This document shows, in pieces, positions 9,402 through 17,895 of a stretch of 47,320 nucleotides of DNA. The stretch is from Planctomycetia bacterium. GTDB taxonomy: Bacteria > Planctomycetota > UBA8108 > UBA1146. The notes under the pieces were generated by a model. It made no database searches and was not told the DNA's origin. It saw only the letters and a list, made by a program, of their open reading frames with translations. The stretch spans positions 76,328 through 123,647 of the forward strand of contig JAAXJX010000058.1 of the NCBI GenBank assembly GCA_012269595.1, written 5' to 3'. How positions within the stretch are numbered: position 1 is the first letter of the stretch; each line of letters begins with the position of its first letter. A program made the position numbers and the translations under genes.

Positions 9402-10385
9402 ATGATCGATCCGATGCCCAGCCGTCCCAGACGAAATCGTTCCTCCGCTGCCATGCGTGACCTGATGCGCGAGATTCAGGTCAACAAAACCGATTTGATC
9501 TATCCGGTTTTCGTCAGAGAAGGATCTGGAACCTCCGAGGAAATCGGGACCATGCCAGGTATCCACCGGCATTCCCTCGATCACCTGGTTCGGCATCTGG
9601 ATGAGGTTGTGGAACTGGGAGTTCGGGCTGTGGCCCTGTTTCCTGTTCTCGGGGATGACCGCAAGGATCGCACTGCCAGTGAATCTGTTCGCGAAGAAGG
9701 TTTGATGCAAACCAGCATTCGTGAACTGAAAAGTCGCTTCCCGAACCTCTTGCTGATTACTGATGTCGCCATGGATCCCTACTCCAGCGATGGTCACGAT
9801 GGACTCGTCAGTGAAGACGGCCGAATCCTGAATGATGAGACCTTGCCGATTCTCGCAGACATGGCGGTAAGCCAAGCCAGAGCGGGAGCGGATATCGTCG
9901 CACCATCGGACATGATGGATGGCAGAGTCGCTGTCATTCGCGACGCCCTCGATGATGAGGGATTCACGGATGTTTCCATCTGTTCCTATTCCGCCAAGTA
10001 CGCTTCGGCCTTCTACGGCCCCTTCAGGGACGCCCTCGACTCTGCGCCCCGAAGTGGAGACAAGAAGACTTACCAGATGGACCCAGCAAACCTGAACGAA
10101 GCACTGCGTGAGGTCGAGCTGGATATTGCTGAGGGCGCAGACATCGTCATGGTCAAGCCCGCAGGGGCTTACCTGGATGTCATTTCTGAAATCGCCGGGA
10201 TCTCCCCGCTACCCATCGCCGCTTATCAGGTCAGTGGAGAGTTTGCGATGATCCGCTACGCCAGTCAGGCCGGTGCCATTGACGAAGAAGCAGCAATGCT
10301 CGAGTCCCTCGTGGCCATCAAACGTGCAGGTGCAGACATGATCTTCACCTACTTCGCTCCCGAAGCAGCCAAACTGCTGTCATAA
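9402..10385 (+). CDS. hemB: Delta-aminolevulinic acid dehydratase (porphobilinogen synthase)
   Basis: HemB condenses two 5-aminolevulinate molecules into porphobilinogen, the second shared step of tetrapyrrole synthesis, in the cytoplasm. The 327-residue length is normal. The two active-site lysines are clear: Lys199 in SYSAKYASAFYGPFRDA and the Schiff-base Lys252 in VMVKPAGAYLD. The metal loop at 121-134 reads DVAMDPYSSDGHDG, with aspartates where zinc enzymes have cysteines, so this is the Mg-dependent type known from Pseudomonas. The start ATG follows GAGG at suitable distance. Haem demand in this genome should be high given the multiheme cytochromes nearby. Confidence 0.97.
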   Translation: MIDPMPSRPRRNRSSAAMRDLMREIQVNKTDLIYPVFVREGSGTSEEIGTMPGIHRHSLDHLVRHLDEVVELGVRAVALFPVLGDDRKDRTASESVREEGLMQTSIRELKSRFPNLLLITDVAMDPYSSDGHDGLVSEDGRILNDETLPILADMAVSQARAGADIVAPSDMMDGRVAVIRDALDDEGFTDVSICSYSAKYASAFYGPFRDALDSAPRSGDKKTYQMDPANLNEALREVELDIAEGADIVMVKPAGAYLDVISEIAGISPLPIAAYQVSGEFAMIRYASQAGAIDEEAAMLESLVAIKRAGADMIFTYFAPEAAKLLS

Positions 10386-10410
10386 AAAATGAGCCCTCGC
10401 CGCAGGGCTT
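10384..10410 (-). terminator. Intrinsic terminator facing the photolyase operon
   Basis: AGCCCT (10392-10397) pairs with AGGGCT (10404-10409) around a CGCCGC loop. On the minus strand the hairpin is followed by CATTTTTT. It therefore terminates transcription coming from phr, whose stop is about 207 bases away, and it overlaps the hemB stop codon. A larger alternative fold using GAGCC 10391-10395 and GGCTC 10420-10424 also exists and could serve hemB on the plus strand, but it lacks a T run there. Confidence 0.65.
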
Positions 10411-10616
10411 CACGGCAAAGGCTCGAGAGATGGGGTCGTATTTGCAAGTTCGATGAAGATCATCTGAACTCATGTAATCATGGACCTATTGCCCAGCATT
10501 CGCGCCAAATCTCCCGCCAAGTCAGGAATTCGGTGACCTGAATAAATCACGCCGCGGTGTAAAATTATGACGACTTGAAGAACCGCTGAGTTCACACAGA
10601 CAACAAGCGTAAAGGG

Positions 10617-12053
10617 TTACATGCTCAGCGAGGGATCAACGCCCCATTGCTCCAGATAAGGCTTGAGGCGCAGTTTTCTGGCAGTGTTGTCCGAAGACAT
10701 GTAGCGGATTTTGCCAAAGATGGGTCTCTCTGGTCCCCAGGCCCTATCGTATCGGCCTACACACCACATGATTCCGCTGTAGGAATTCGGATCGCGTCCG
10801 TCCAGAGCCCAGCGATTGTTGAGGTGGACCATCGTTTCCACCGCTTCACGGGGATGGGAACTCCACTCGAGGATCTTTTTTCCCCAAAGCATGCGCAGAT
10901 AGTTGTGGATCAATCCTTCACCCCTGAGCTGTCTTTGGGCTGCATTCCAGATTTCGTCGTGGGTTTCCGCAGCTTCCATCTCCTCAAGGGTATAGGACAC
11001 CGGTCGAGTGTCCTCGGCATGTTCTTCCAGCGTTTTTCTTGACCACTCTGGCAACGATTCCCAAGTGTCCACGTCTTCATGATAGTGGCAAAAATTAAGC
11101 CCCAGTTCTCGCCATGTCAGCAGTTGGTCGATAAAGGCTTCGCCATTTTCGCCGGCATCCGCCCTGCAGGCCTGCTCCCAGATTTCCTGGGTCGAGATAT
11201 GGCCGAAGTGGATGTATGGGCTCAACACACTGGTTGCGACTTTATCCGGTTGATTGCGATCTTCCCCATATCGATCGATGACATGATGGATGAAATGGGT
11301 CAATCGACGATTCGCTTCTGAACTGCCCCCTGGATGAACCGACACCGGAGCAACTTCCTGATCGATCGGCAAAGAAGAGATCAAACTTGAAGGATTGGTG
11401 AGCTGCTCCACAGAGAGAGGCACCCACTGATCAAGAATCTTTTCATCGAAAACATTCTTGCCCTGTAAACCTTCCAGAGGTTTGGCACTCGACAAGGCCA
11501 TCAGGTGTGGATCAATGTTTTTCTTGTGCCAGTTCCGGAAGTGAAACGCCCGCGAAAAAACTTTGGGGACAGCCCTCACCGGAAGCAAACCCGCTCCATC
11601 GACTGCTTCAACATGAACAGCAGATTTCTTTCCCAGTCCGGCGACGATTTTGGGAGTAATAAAACAGGGCCATTCATCAGTGACAATGAGAGCCGCTTCC
11701 TGAGAAGCAGCCTCCACAAACCCCTTGGAATCGCCAGGCGATTTTTCCAAGAACGGTATGTATTGGATTCCCGCTTCTGCAAATGCAGCGGCGTTGTTCT
11801 CCATACCCTCAATGATGAACTGGTGAAATCGTGCGCTGGCCCAGCGGTGATTCAGCCCCAAGGCCTCCACAACCACCAACGGAATGTCGAGTGATCGGGC
11901 CCATGAAGCAGCACGATCAAGGGCGTGATTGAATCGGGTCCTGCGTGCGGTCGTCATCCAATAAAGGACGTATTTGCCGTCATAGTTCACGGGGCGGTCG
12001 TTGACCGGTTGAACTCTGCCAGTCAGGTCTACGGGATCCGCTGGAAGGCTCAA
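10617..12053 (-). CDS. phr: Class II CPD photolyase
   Basis: This enzyme uses blue light and FAD to split cyclobutane pyrimidine dimers in DNA. The class II signature is strong: VLYWMTTARRTRFNHAL at the N-terminus, then SVLSPYIHFGHIS, QLLTWRELGLNF, and the C-terminal FAD-site block LNNRWALDGRDPNSYSG...WGPERPIFGKIRYMS. The 478-residue length fits. The start is a TTG at 12053 that overlaps the stop of the upstream carH-like gene as TTGA; GGCGAG lies six bases before it. A later ATG would cut into the conserved N-terminal segment. Coupling to the regulator argues for light-controlled expression. A terminator lies 207 bases downstream. Confidence 0.93.
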   Translation of the reverse strand: MSLPADPVDLTGRVQPVNDRPVNYDGKYVLYWMTTARRTRFNHALDRAASWARSLDIPLVVVEALGLNHRWASARFHQFIIEGMENNAAAFAEAGIQYIPFLEKSPGDSKGFVEAASQEAALIVTDEWPCFITPKIVAGLGKKSAVHVEAVDGAGLLPVRAVPKVFSRAFHFRNWHKKNIDPHLMALSSAKPLEGLQGKNVFDEKILDQWVPLSVEQLTNPSSLISSLPIDQEVAPVSVHPGGSSEANRRLTHFIHHVIDRYGEDRNQPDKVATSVLSPYIHFGHISTQEIWEQACRADAGENGEAFIDQLLTWRELGLNFCHYHEDVDTWESLPEWSRKTLEEHAEDTRPVSYTLEEMEAAETHDEIWNAAQRQLRGEGLIHNYLRMLWGKKILEWSSHPREAVETMVHLNNRWALDGRDPNSYSGIMWCVGRYDRAWGPERPIFGKIRYMSSDNTARKLRLKPYLEQWGVDPSLSM

Positions 12054-12949
12054 GAGAACTCGCCTTTTGATTCACTGGACTGCGGAATGTTGGCGACCAA
12101 TCCCCTGGAAATCGAAACCAGCTCGTGAATGTTTTTTCCGATCAAAACGTAAGGATCACGATCGAGGCGCAACTTGTGAATCTGGGAGCCACCCATTACC
12201 AGGAAGGTGTTCTGTTCTCGCAACTCTCTGGCGAGTTCTTTGATTTCTGTACGAAGGATATGGGCTTTTCTCAGGTGGCTGACACTCAACCATGCGATCA
12301 CCGGCTTGATCTTTTTGGCCTCATCCAAAAGTGCCTCGATCGGCAGGTTTGGCCCCAGATTGACTGCAGAAAATCCCTCACCCCTCAACGCAGTGGAGAC
12401 CATCGCTGTGGGCAAGGTGTACGGATCTCCTGGAACAGCCGCCCCGATGGCAGTGCCTTTGGTAAAAACTCTCGGCAATCGGAATCGGAGATCCGCCAAT
12501 ACTTGAAGGCAAATATCATGAGCACGGTGCTCGATGGTGATGCCGGAGACCTCGTCATGCCAGAGCAACCCGATTCTTGCCATCGCCGGCTGAATGTCTT
12601 CGTCGAAAATTTCGTAGAGAGGACGACCATCAAGGTACTGGTTAAGAACCAGGGATCGAACGCGGGTCTCATCACCGGAGTGGAGTGCGTAGTACAGACG
12701 GTCCGCTGAACTCAGTTCATCTTCCTGCACTTCGAGGTCTTCCGAACCCAACCCCAGCAAATCCGGCTTGACCACGGTCACACCCGATTCACGGATAAAG
12801 CGCAGAGCCTCCTCCATGCCGATCCTGCGGTGTCCGCCCGCAGTTTTTTCGACATTCAGAAGACCCTTGTCCGCCCAACGCTTCAAGCTGGACTGACTGA
12901 CACCTATCGCATCGCCGAGGGTTCGGGGAGTGAAGAATTCTTTATCCAT
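12050..12949 (-). CDS. CarH/LitR-like MerR regulator with cobalamin-binding domain, axial His replaced by Tyr
   Basis: CarH/LitR proteins repress light-induced genes in the dark using adenosylcobalamin as chromophore. Residues about 4-52 are a MerR helix-turn-helix (TPRTLGDAIGVSQSSLKRW...GGHRRI). Residues 80-160 are the four-helix B12 cap, where Trp130, His131, Glu140 and His141 match the W-H...E-H set of Thermus CarH (131, 132, 141, 142). Residues about 165-290 are the Rossmann-like B12 domain. There the motif expected as PGExHxLG reads PGDPYTLP, so the lower axial ligand His177 is Tyr177. Cobalamin may bind differently or not at all. The gene sits upstream of phr with a 4-base overlap, the classic regulator-target arrangement. 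Length (299) is typical. Confidence 0.85.
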   Translation of the reverse strand: MDKEFFTPRTLGDAIGVSQSSLKRWADKGLLNVEKTAGGHRRIGMEEALRFIRESGVTVVKPDLLGLGSEDLEVQEDELSSADRLYYALHSGDETRVRSLVLNQYLDGRPLYEIFDEDIQPAMARIGLLWHDEVSGITIEHRAHDICLQVLADLRFRLPRVFTKGTAIGAAVPGDPYTLPTAMVSTALRGEGFSAVNLGPNLPIEALLDEAKKIKPVIAWLSVSHLRKAHILRTEIKELARELREQNTFLVMGGSQIHKLRLDRDPYVLIGKNIHELVSISRGLVANIPQSSESKGEFS

Positions 12950-13168
12950 AATGAGATCGTATTGACCTTTTCGAGGCTGTCGAGCGCAGAAAGGGACAAA
13001 AGCCCAAATGCATGCCCATTTATCGAAATTTGACCAGCAATTGAGACTCGACCCAAATCTGGACCTTGATGATCATATCACATCCTGCTTTAATTTTGGA
13101 CGTTTTGCACGAATTTTACCGGGTTAGTCATTTTTCGGAATGAACTGACTCAACTCCCTTGGAGCCCC

Positions 13169-13960
13169 ATGACTCACCTATCCCTCTGTTTGGCCTTCTT
13201 TCTCGTATCCGTGCCCGAATCGACCGATTCCGCGATCCAAAACCCTGATCAGGCGGTGGATACGGCAGCTCTGCCCGCTGCCGGAACCAGTGTTCATCTA
13301 TCCGGTGCAGGCAAAGAAAAGCCTCGTCAGGACAAGGCGGGGACATGGAGATGCGACACCGCCAGGATTGGCACCCCATTGCCTGAGGGATACCCCGCGC
13401 CAACAGCACCCGGTTGTGTCGAACTCAAAACCTACCCCGTGGTTCGAAGAGCCAAGGTGGAAGGGAAAATTGCCCCCGACCTCGCCAGCAACTTCGGCTT
13501 CTGGAAACTGTTCACCCACATCAAATCGCGCGATATCGCCATGACCTCACCTGTGGAGATGGAGTACGACATCGATATTGGTGCTCCCTCACCAAAAGTT
13601 GCCGGTTGGGCGATGTCATTCCTTTACAGAACTCCTGACCTCGGTCCTACCGGAATCGCCGGTGCTGTCGTTGTCGAAGATGAAGCCCGGATGAGCTTTA
13701 TCTCCGTCGGCTTTCAGGGAGGCTACGGCGTGAAACAGTTGACGCAAAGAATCGATCAACTGAAAGAAGAGCTCGCCAAGCATCCTCATCTTGAGTTGGC
13801 AGGTAAACCCAGAGCTCTGTTCTACAACGGCCCTGAAGTCAGAAGTCCTCTCCGTTGGGGTGAAGCTCAGCTTCCGGTTCGAATCCGCAACAGCACCGAC
13901 TCCGCAAAGGGCTCTTCCAACGACAACTCTGATTCCGATTCACCTTCGGCCCAAAATTGA
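13169..13960 (+). CDS. Exported SOUL-family (haem-binding-like) protein
   Basis: The 263-residue product starts with a probable signal peptide (HLSLCLAFFLVSV). The SOUL domain spans about residues 75-235, with VELKTYPVVRRAKVEG at its start and the diagnostic NFGFWKLFTHIKSRDIAMTSPV segment, which I recognise by its core FWKLFTHIKSRDIAMTSPV. The C-terminus is a Ser/Asp/Asn-rich tail (SSNDNSDSDS). SOUL proteins bind tetrapyrroles in some cases; the function in bacteria is not established. GGAG precedes the ATG at 13169. The gene is divergent from the carH-like gene across about 220 bases and is followed 15 bases later by a membrane protein gene, so a light- or haem-linked role is a fair inference. 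Confidence 0.8.
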   Translation: MTHLSLCLAFFLVSVPESTDSAIQNPDQAVDTAALPAAGTSVHLSGAGKEKPRQDKAGTWRCDTARIGTPLPEGYPAPTAPGCVELKTYPVVRRAKVEGKIAPDLASNFGFWKLFTHIKSRDIAMTSPVEMEYDIDIGAPSPKVAGWAMSFLYRTPDLGPTGIAGAVVVEDEARMSFISVGFQGGYGVKQLTQRIDQLKEELAKHPHLELAGKPRALFYNGPEVRSPLRWGEAQLPVRIRNSTDSAKGSSNDNSDSDSPSAQN

Positions 13961-13975
13961 ATCAATGAGGAACCC

Positions 13976-14461
13976 ATGGACCTCTTGATTCTGAGCCAGT
14001 GGCTGACAACAGGCTTCATGACCGGATTGATCTGGTTTGTCCAGATCGTCCACTACCCCATCTATGTTCATGTTGGATCTGAAAAGATGCGGGAGTATCA
14101 GGAATTCCACATTCGCCGAACCACACTGGTTGTCTTTCCCGCCATGGTTCTCGAGTTGCTGGGAGGCTCCCTGTTACTCGTCTCGGAATGGCAGGGTTCA
14201 GCCCAACAACCCGCTCTCTGGGGATTCATTTTGCTCGCCGTCATTTGGCTTTCGACACTGGTTTTGCAGATCCCCAATCATGGAAAAATTGGCACGGCCA
14301 GATCTGTCACTGAAGAGTCGAAATCCTCTGAGCTGATCGCCATTCGGGCTCTCGTCAAATCCAACTGGATTCGGACCTTTGCCTGGAGTGGTCGACTGGC
14401 CTTGCTGGCCATCTATTTCCCACCGGCTTTCGCTGCAGGAACAACGGGACTTCAGGGCTGA
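13976..14461 (+). CDS. Four-helix integral membrane protein of unknown function
   Basis: The 161-residue product has four hydrophobic segments at about residues 5-25, 50-70, 80-98 and 136-155. Conserved-looking features are GLIWFVQIVHYPIYVHV near the N-terminus, EYQEFHIRRT with two histidines, and the Pro-Ala-Met-Val-Leu-Glu turn in helix 2. Histidines inside or near helices could bind haem, but this is speculation. It resembles the small DUF1772-like membrane proteins in size and layout; I cannot confirm membership. GAGGAACCC precedes the ATG. It follows the SOUL gene by 15 bases and is probably co-transcribed. Its last ten bases overlap the convergent ABC transporter gene. Confidence 0.6.
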   Translation: MDLLILSQWLTTGFMTGLIWFVQIVHYPIYVHVGSEKMREYQEFHIRRTTLVVFPAMVLELLGGSLLLVSEWQGSAQQPALWGFILLAVIWLSTLVLQIPNHGKIGTARSVTEESKSSELIAIRALVKSNWIRTFAWSGRLALLAIYFPPAFAAGTTGLQG

Positions 14462-15174
14462 GCGAAAAACTCATTGAGAAACTCATCGCCCTCGCTCCCC
14501 GGAAAGCCATCTGCCGATCCGACTTTCTCAACTTTTCCCTCTTTGAGATAGGCGATATCTGCGGCCAGATCCCGGACATCACGGAAATCATGGGTTACCA
14601 GAATTGATGGAATCCCCAGATCTGAAAGTTGCTCCGACAAAACCTCGCGCACTTCCCTGCGCGCAAGAATGTCCAGAGCACTGGCCGGTTCATCGAGAAG
14701 AACCAGTTGTGGCTTCTGAATCATGACCCTCGCCAGAGCCACTTTCTGACACTCCCCTGCTGACAGTTCCTCCGGCCGACGATGAAGCAAAGGTTTGATC
14801 TTCAGGTTTTCAACGGTTGTCGAGTGTTCCCCATCCATCAAGTCGGCCAATGTGAGGGTGTTGCTTCTGTCAGCGAAGAGTATGTTTTCGGCGACATTCA
14901 TATGCGGAAACAATCCCAGCCCCTGAGGCAAGTACGCCAGGTTTCTGTCCTCGACTGGAACACAACAGGATTTCTTTGAGTCATGCAGGATGTGATCACC
15001 GACCCGAACAAATGCACGTTTGAGAGTCTCCAGCCCCAGCACCCCCCGAAGAATCGTGGATTTCCCCGATCCGTTGGCACCAATCAAAGCCATGGGACGC
15101 AAACCACCGGACAGTTCCACCTGAAGATGGAAGTCACCTTTGAGGCATTCAATTTGAACTTCCCAGCAGTTCAT
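14452..15174 (-). CDS. modC: ABC transporter ATP-binding subunit, ModC-like
   Basis: This cytoplasmic ATPase powers the molybdate-type importer encoded by the two upstream genes. All ABC motifs are visible: Walker A GANGSGKST, Q-loop YLPQGLGLFPHM, signature LSAGECQKVALAR, Walker B LVLLDEPASALD and the switch histidine in VTHD. At 240 residues it lacks the C-terminal TOBE/Mop region of full-length ModC, so oxyanion regulation through that domain is absent. The start ATG overlaps the modB stop as ATGA, showing coupling. Tungstate or another oxyanion is possible as substrate. Confidence 0.85.
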   Translation of the reverse strand: MNCWEVQIECLKGDFHLQVELSGGLRPMALIGANGSGKSTILRGVLGLETLKRAFVRVGDHILHDSKKSCCVPVEDRNLAYLPQGLGLFPHMNVAENILFADRSNTLTLADLMDGEHSTTVENLKIKPLLHRRPEELSAGECQKVALARVMIQKPQLVLLDEPASALDILARREVREVLSEQLSDLGIPSILVTHDFRDVRDLAADIAYLKEGKVEKVGSADGFPGSEGDEFLNEFFAQP

Positions 15175-16019
15175 CGATTGCCCCCTGCCGGATCCTTTTC
15201 AAAACGGCGCAACAATGCCAACAACAACAGCGCCAATGCCAACAACAGCAGTGACATTGCGATGGCCAAATGAACGTCTCTTTCCAGAGTCGAGAATATT
15301 GCCAAAGGCAGCGTCTGCGTCACCCCCGGCATATTCCCGGCAAACAGAAGGGTTGCACCGAACTCACCCAGAGCACGGGCCCATGCCAACAAGGCACCCG
15401 CCATCAATCCGCGACGGCAAAGAGGAAGTACCACCCTGAAAAAGATCTGGACCGGCGAATGTCCCAGTGTTTTTGCCACATCCTCCAGATCCCGATCGGC
15501 GTTCCTGAATGCCACCGTTGCTGACCGAAGGTAAAAAGGGGCGGCGATCACAACTTGTGCCATCACTACCGCCATAAATGAGAATGGAAGGTTCAATCCG
15601 ACAGCAGCAAGAAACTCACCCATGATTCCGGAACGACCGAAGGCCTGGAGAAGTCCGATTCCCACCACAGCAGGAGGGAGAATGATGGGCAGATCCAGAA
15701 TCATCTCAATCCCGCGAGAAAGGCCTGAAGGAGATCGCGCCAACCACCAGGCCAAAGGGGTTCCTGATAACAGAATCAGAACCAGCGCCAGCATCGAGGA
15801 GGTCAAGCTCAAAGCAGCGGCTTCCAGAAATGCCGGATCAAGAAATGCGGCCCACACTCTGGAAAGACCCGCTGAAAGAACCAGAGCAAACCCCGGAAGG
15901 ACCAGAATCAGGAAAAGAGGAACCCCAAGGATCCATCCGAGCCCTGAGGACAGGAGGTTCTTCTGACCGTTCTCACTTTTCACGGTCAGCCTCCGGACCC
16001 TCTGGAAGAGAGAACTCAT
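15171..16019 (-). CDS. modB: Molybdate-type ABC transporter permease
   Basis: The 282-residue inner membrane permease has five to six helices and the binding-protein-dependent transport signature near the C-terminal third (DVAKTLGHSPVQIFFRVVLPLCRRGL). That EAA loop contacts ModC. The GTPLAWWLA and LGEFGATLLFAGNMPG segments are typical of ModB. I chose the ATG at 16019, preceded by AGGAAG; the open frame runs on to 16214, but that extension would lie wholly inside modA. The chosen start gives a 47-base overlap with the end of modA. Confidence 0.88.
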   Translation of the reverse strand: MSSLFQRVRRLTVKSENGQKNLLSSGLGWILGVPLFLILVLPGFALVLSAGLSRVWAAFLDPAFLEAAALSLTSSMLALVLILLSGTPLAWWLARSPSGLSRGIEMILDLPIILPPAVVGIGLLQAFGRSGIMGEFLAAVGLNLPFSFMAVVMAQVVIAAPFYLRSATVAFRNADRDLEDVAKTLGHSPVQIFFRVVLPLCRRGLMAGALLAWARALGEFGATLLFAGNMPGVTQTLPLAIFSTLERDVHLAIAMSLLLLALALLLLALLRRFEKDPAGGNR

Positions 16020-16812
16020 GCTTCCTGAAAATTTCCATGGCTTTGTCACTACCCAGAAAAGTTCTGAATTGACTGGCCAATCGTCCGCTTTCTGAATCCC
16101 GTCCTGCCAGCACATATCGTGCCCTGGCAGAGAGTGCTTCAGGCAACTCGACAACTCCGGCCGGTGTATTGCGGGCATCACTCTTGTAGACAAAGGCCGC
16201 GTCCGCTTCACCAAGGAGAACCTTGCTGCGAACCAATCTGGAGTTCGATTCTTTTGAAACGACAGAAGACCTCAGCTGGTCTGCGAAACCGGAGCCCATG
16301 ACCTCGTCTGACTTGCGAATGACATCTTCGGTATATGAGCCAAGAGGCACAGCAACATCACCCACCACCAGCTTCTTCAGATCACTCAATTGCTCGAATC
16401 GGGTGACTTTGGTCGCCTGCTCGGGGGCGACGATGACGACGAGGGGATTTTCAATCACCGGCAAAGGATCAGATAAAATCTGCTGATCGATCAGAGACTG
16501 AACATGCTCCGGGTGGGCAGAAATGAACAGGTCAGCCCTCGCTCCCTGTTCAATCTGAAGCCGAAGAATTTGGCTGCCACCAAAAACCAGGCTCAACTCC
16601 GCCTCAGGCCGAGAGCGTTCAAACTCTGCTTTCAACTCTGGAAGAACATCCGTCAGGGAACTGGCAGCAAAAACCGTCAGGCTTTCTCTGTTCGAGCCGG
16701 ACCCGCAACCCGGGATCAGTGCGATCAGAAAGAGAACGAACAAAAACCACCGTTGAAACGGGTTTCTATCCCTGGCCTCTTTATTCCGATTGTTGGACAA
16801 GGTCCGACTCAT
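15973..16812 (-). CDS. modA: Molybdate ABC transporter substrate-binding lipoprotein
   Basis: This periplasmic binding protein captures the oxyanion for the ModBC importer. The N-terminus has a hydrophobic run (WFLFVLFLIALIPGC) ending in a lipobox cysteine, so it is lipid-anchored. The ModA signature follows: LTVFAASSLTDVLPEL, then FGGSQILRLQIEQGARADLFISA (recognised by GARADLFISA), SYTEDVIRKS and a C-terminal SQFRTFLGSDKAMEIF. I prefer the ATG at 16812 (279 residues), with GGGGAT seven bases upstream, over the one at 16830. The gene order modA-modB-modC with overlaps is a standard operon. No modE regulator or molybdoenzyme gene is in the window. Confidence 0.9.
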   Translation of the reverse strand: MSRTLSNNRNKEARDRNPFQRWFLFVLFLIALIPGCGSGSNRESLTVFAASSLTDVLPELKAEFERSRPEAELSLVFGGSQILRLQIEQGARADLFISAHPEHVQSLIDQQILSDPLPVIENPLVVIVAPEQATKVTRFEQLSDLKKLVVGDVAVPLGSYTEDVIRKSDEVMGSGFADQLRSSVVSKESNSRLVRSKVLLGEADAAFVYKSDARNTPAGVVELPEALSARARYVLAGRDSESGRLASQFRTFLGSDKAMEIFRKHEFSLPEGPEADREK

Positions 16813-17019
16813 TTCTGATCCCCATGACAAAGGCGATATTCGAAGTGTCCGAATGGTCTGAAAGAGCAGAATTCTGCCGTTCAGGACACACGTAAACAGA
16901 AAAGAATAGATGCGGATATTGCCGGTTGCGAGGGGAAAAGATCCAAGTTGGAGAACGCTTCAGGTAGGATGGCGAAGATCGTTCAGGGGGACTCACCCCT
17001 GAAGAAAGGCTGAATCGAC

Positions 17020-17895
17020 ATGAAGAAGTTTTTCCTTTGGATCCTCGCATTGATGATCATGATTTCCGCCATCATCTACCAGCGAACGACTGGCCCCACC
17101 TATCCATTCAGGGGCGAGATCCAGACAGGTGACAAAGTTCACAAATACAAACTGCTCAGATCTCATGAGACCACCCATGGAGCTCCGATCACACTTCCCG
17201 ATACGGGAGCTGGGGATTTCTCCGCAACCCTGCACTACAAGCGCTACAAAACTGCAGACGAAATCACTACCACTGCCTTCGAGAAAAAGTCTCTTGAAGA
17301 GGGAGGTTCAGAGTGGGTCGCTTCTTTGCCTGTTCAGCCTGCAGCAGGAAAAATGGAATACTTCGTTGAAGTCAACTCTGCCAACTCCATGATTCGGATT
17401 CCCGAGGAGGGGGCAGACAACATCGTTCTTCGCTACAAGGACCCCGTGCCTTCATGGATCCTCTGGCCACACATTTTCCTGATGTTCTTTTCGGTTCTGA
17501 TCGGTATGCGGACAGGACTCTCTGCACTCTTCAATGTCGACGACATGCGACGGCTTGCCTTCATCACAATCAGTGGAATGACTCTCGGGGGAATGATTCT
17601 GGGGCCCATCGTGCAGAAGTACGCTTTTGGTGAATACTGGACCGGCTTTCCCTTCGGCGGAGACCTTACCGACAACAAGATGCTGATCATGTGGGTCAGT
17701 TGGCTGATGGCAGTTGCGGTGATCGGCACCGGTCCCAAGAAAAAAGAAGGCATCTGCAGAGCTGTGGTTCTGGCTGCAGCGCTGGTCATGTCTGCGGTCT
17801 ATGCGATACCACACAGCATGCGTGGTTCTGAACTGAACTACGAAGCGGTGGACAAGGGCGTCGATCCCGCAGAAGCCATTGGAACCGGTGATTGA
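17020..17895 (+). CDS. Polytopic membrane protein with periplasmic domain, unknown function
   Basis: The 291-residue product has one N-terminal membrane helix (residues 4-20), a soluble domain to about residue 145 that is probably periplasmic, and four more helices from about 148 to 265. The soluble part contains FSATLHYKRYKTADE and SLPVQPAAGKMEYFVEV, which read like an immunoglobulin-type beta-sandwich. The membrane part carries FPFGGDLTDNKMLIMWVSW, a motif I associate with a conserved but uncharacterised family; I cannot name it. The stop overlaps the start of the next gene by one base (TGATG), so the two membrane proteins are made together and may form a complex. Confidence 0.6.
   Translation: MKKFFLWILALMIMISAIIYQRTTGPTYPFRGEIQTGDKVHKYKLLRSHETTHGAPITLPDTGAGDFSATLHYKRYKTADEITTTAFEKKSLEEGGSEWVASLPVQPAAGKMEYFVEVNSANSMIRIPEEGADNIVLRYKDPVPSWILWPHIFLMFFSVLIGMRTGLSALFNVDDMRRLAFITISGMTLGGMILGPIVQKYAFGEYWTGFPFGGDLTDNKMLIMWVSWLMAVAVIGTGPKKKEGICRAVVLAAALVMSAVYAIPHSMRGSELNYEAVDKGVDPAEAIGTGD

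Noticed and set aside
10391..10424. Plus-strand terminator for hemB
   Set aside because: The larger hairpin is possible but no T run follows on the plus strand; the clear signal is for the minus strand.
13870..13895. tRNA T-arm-like GGTTCGAATCC
   Set aside because: It is inside the SOUL coding frame and no acceptor or anticodon arms surround it.
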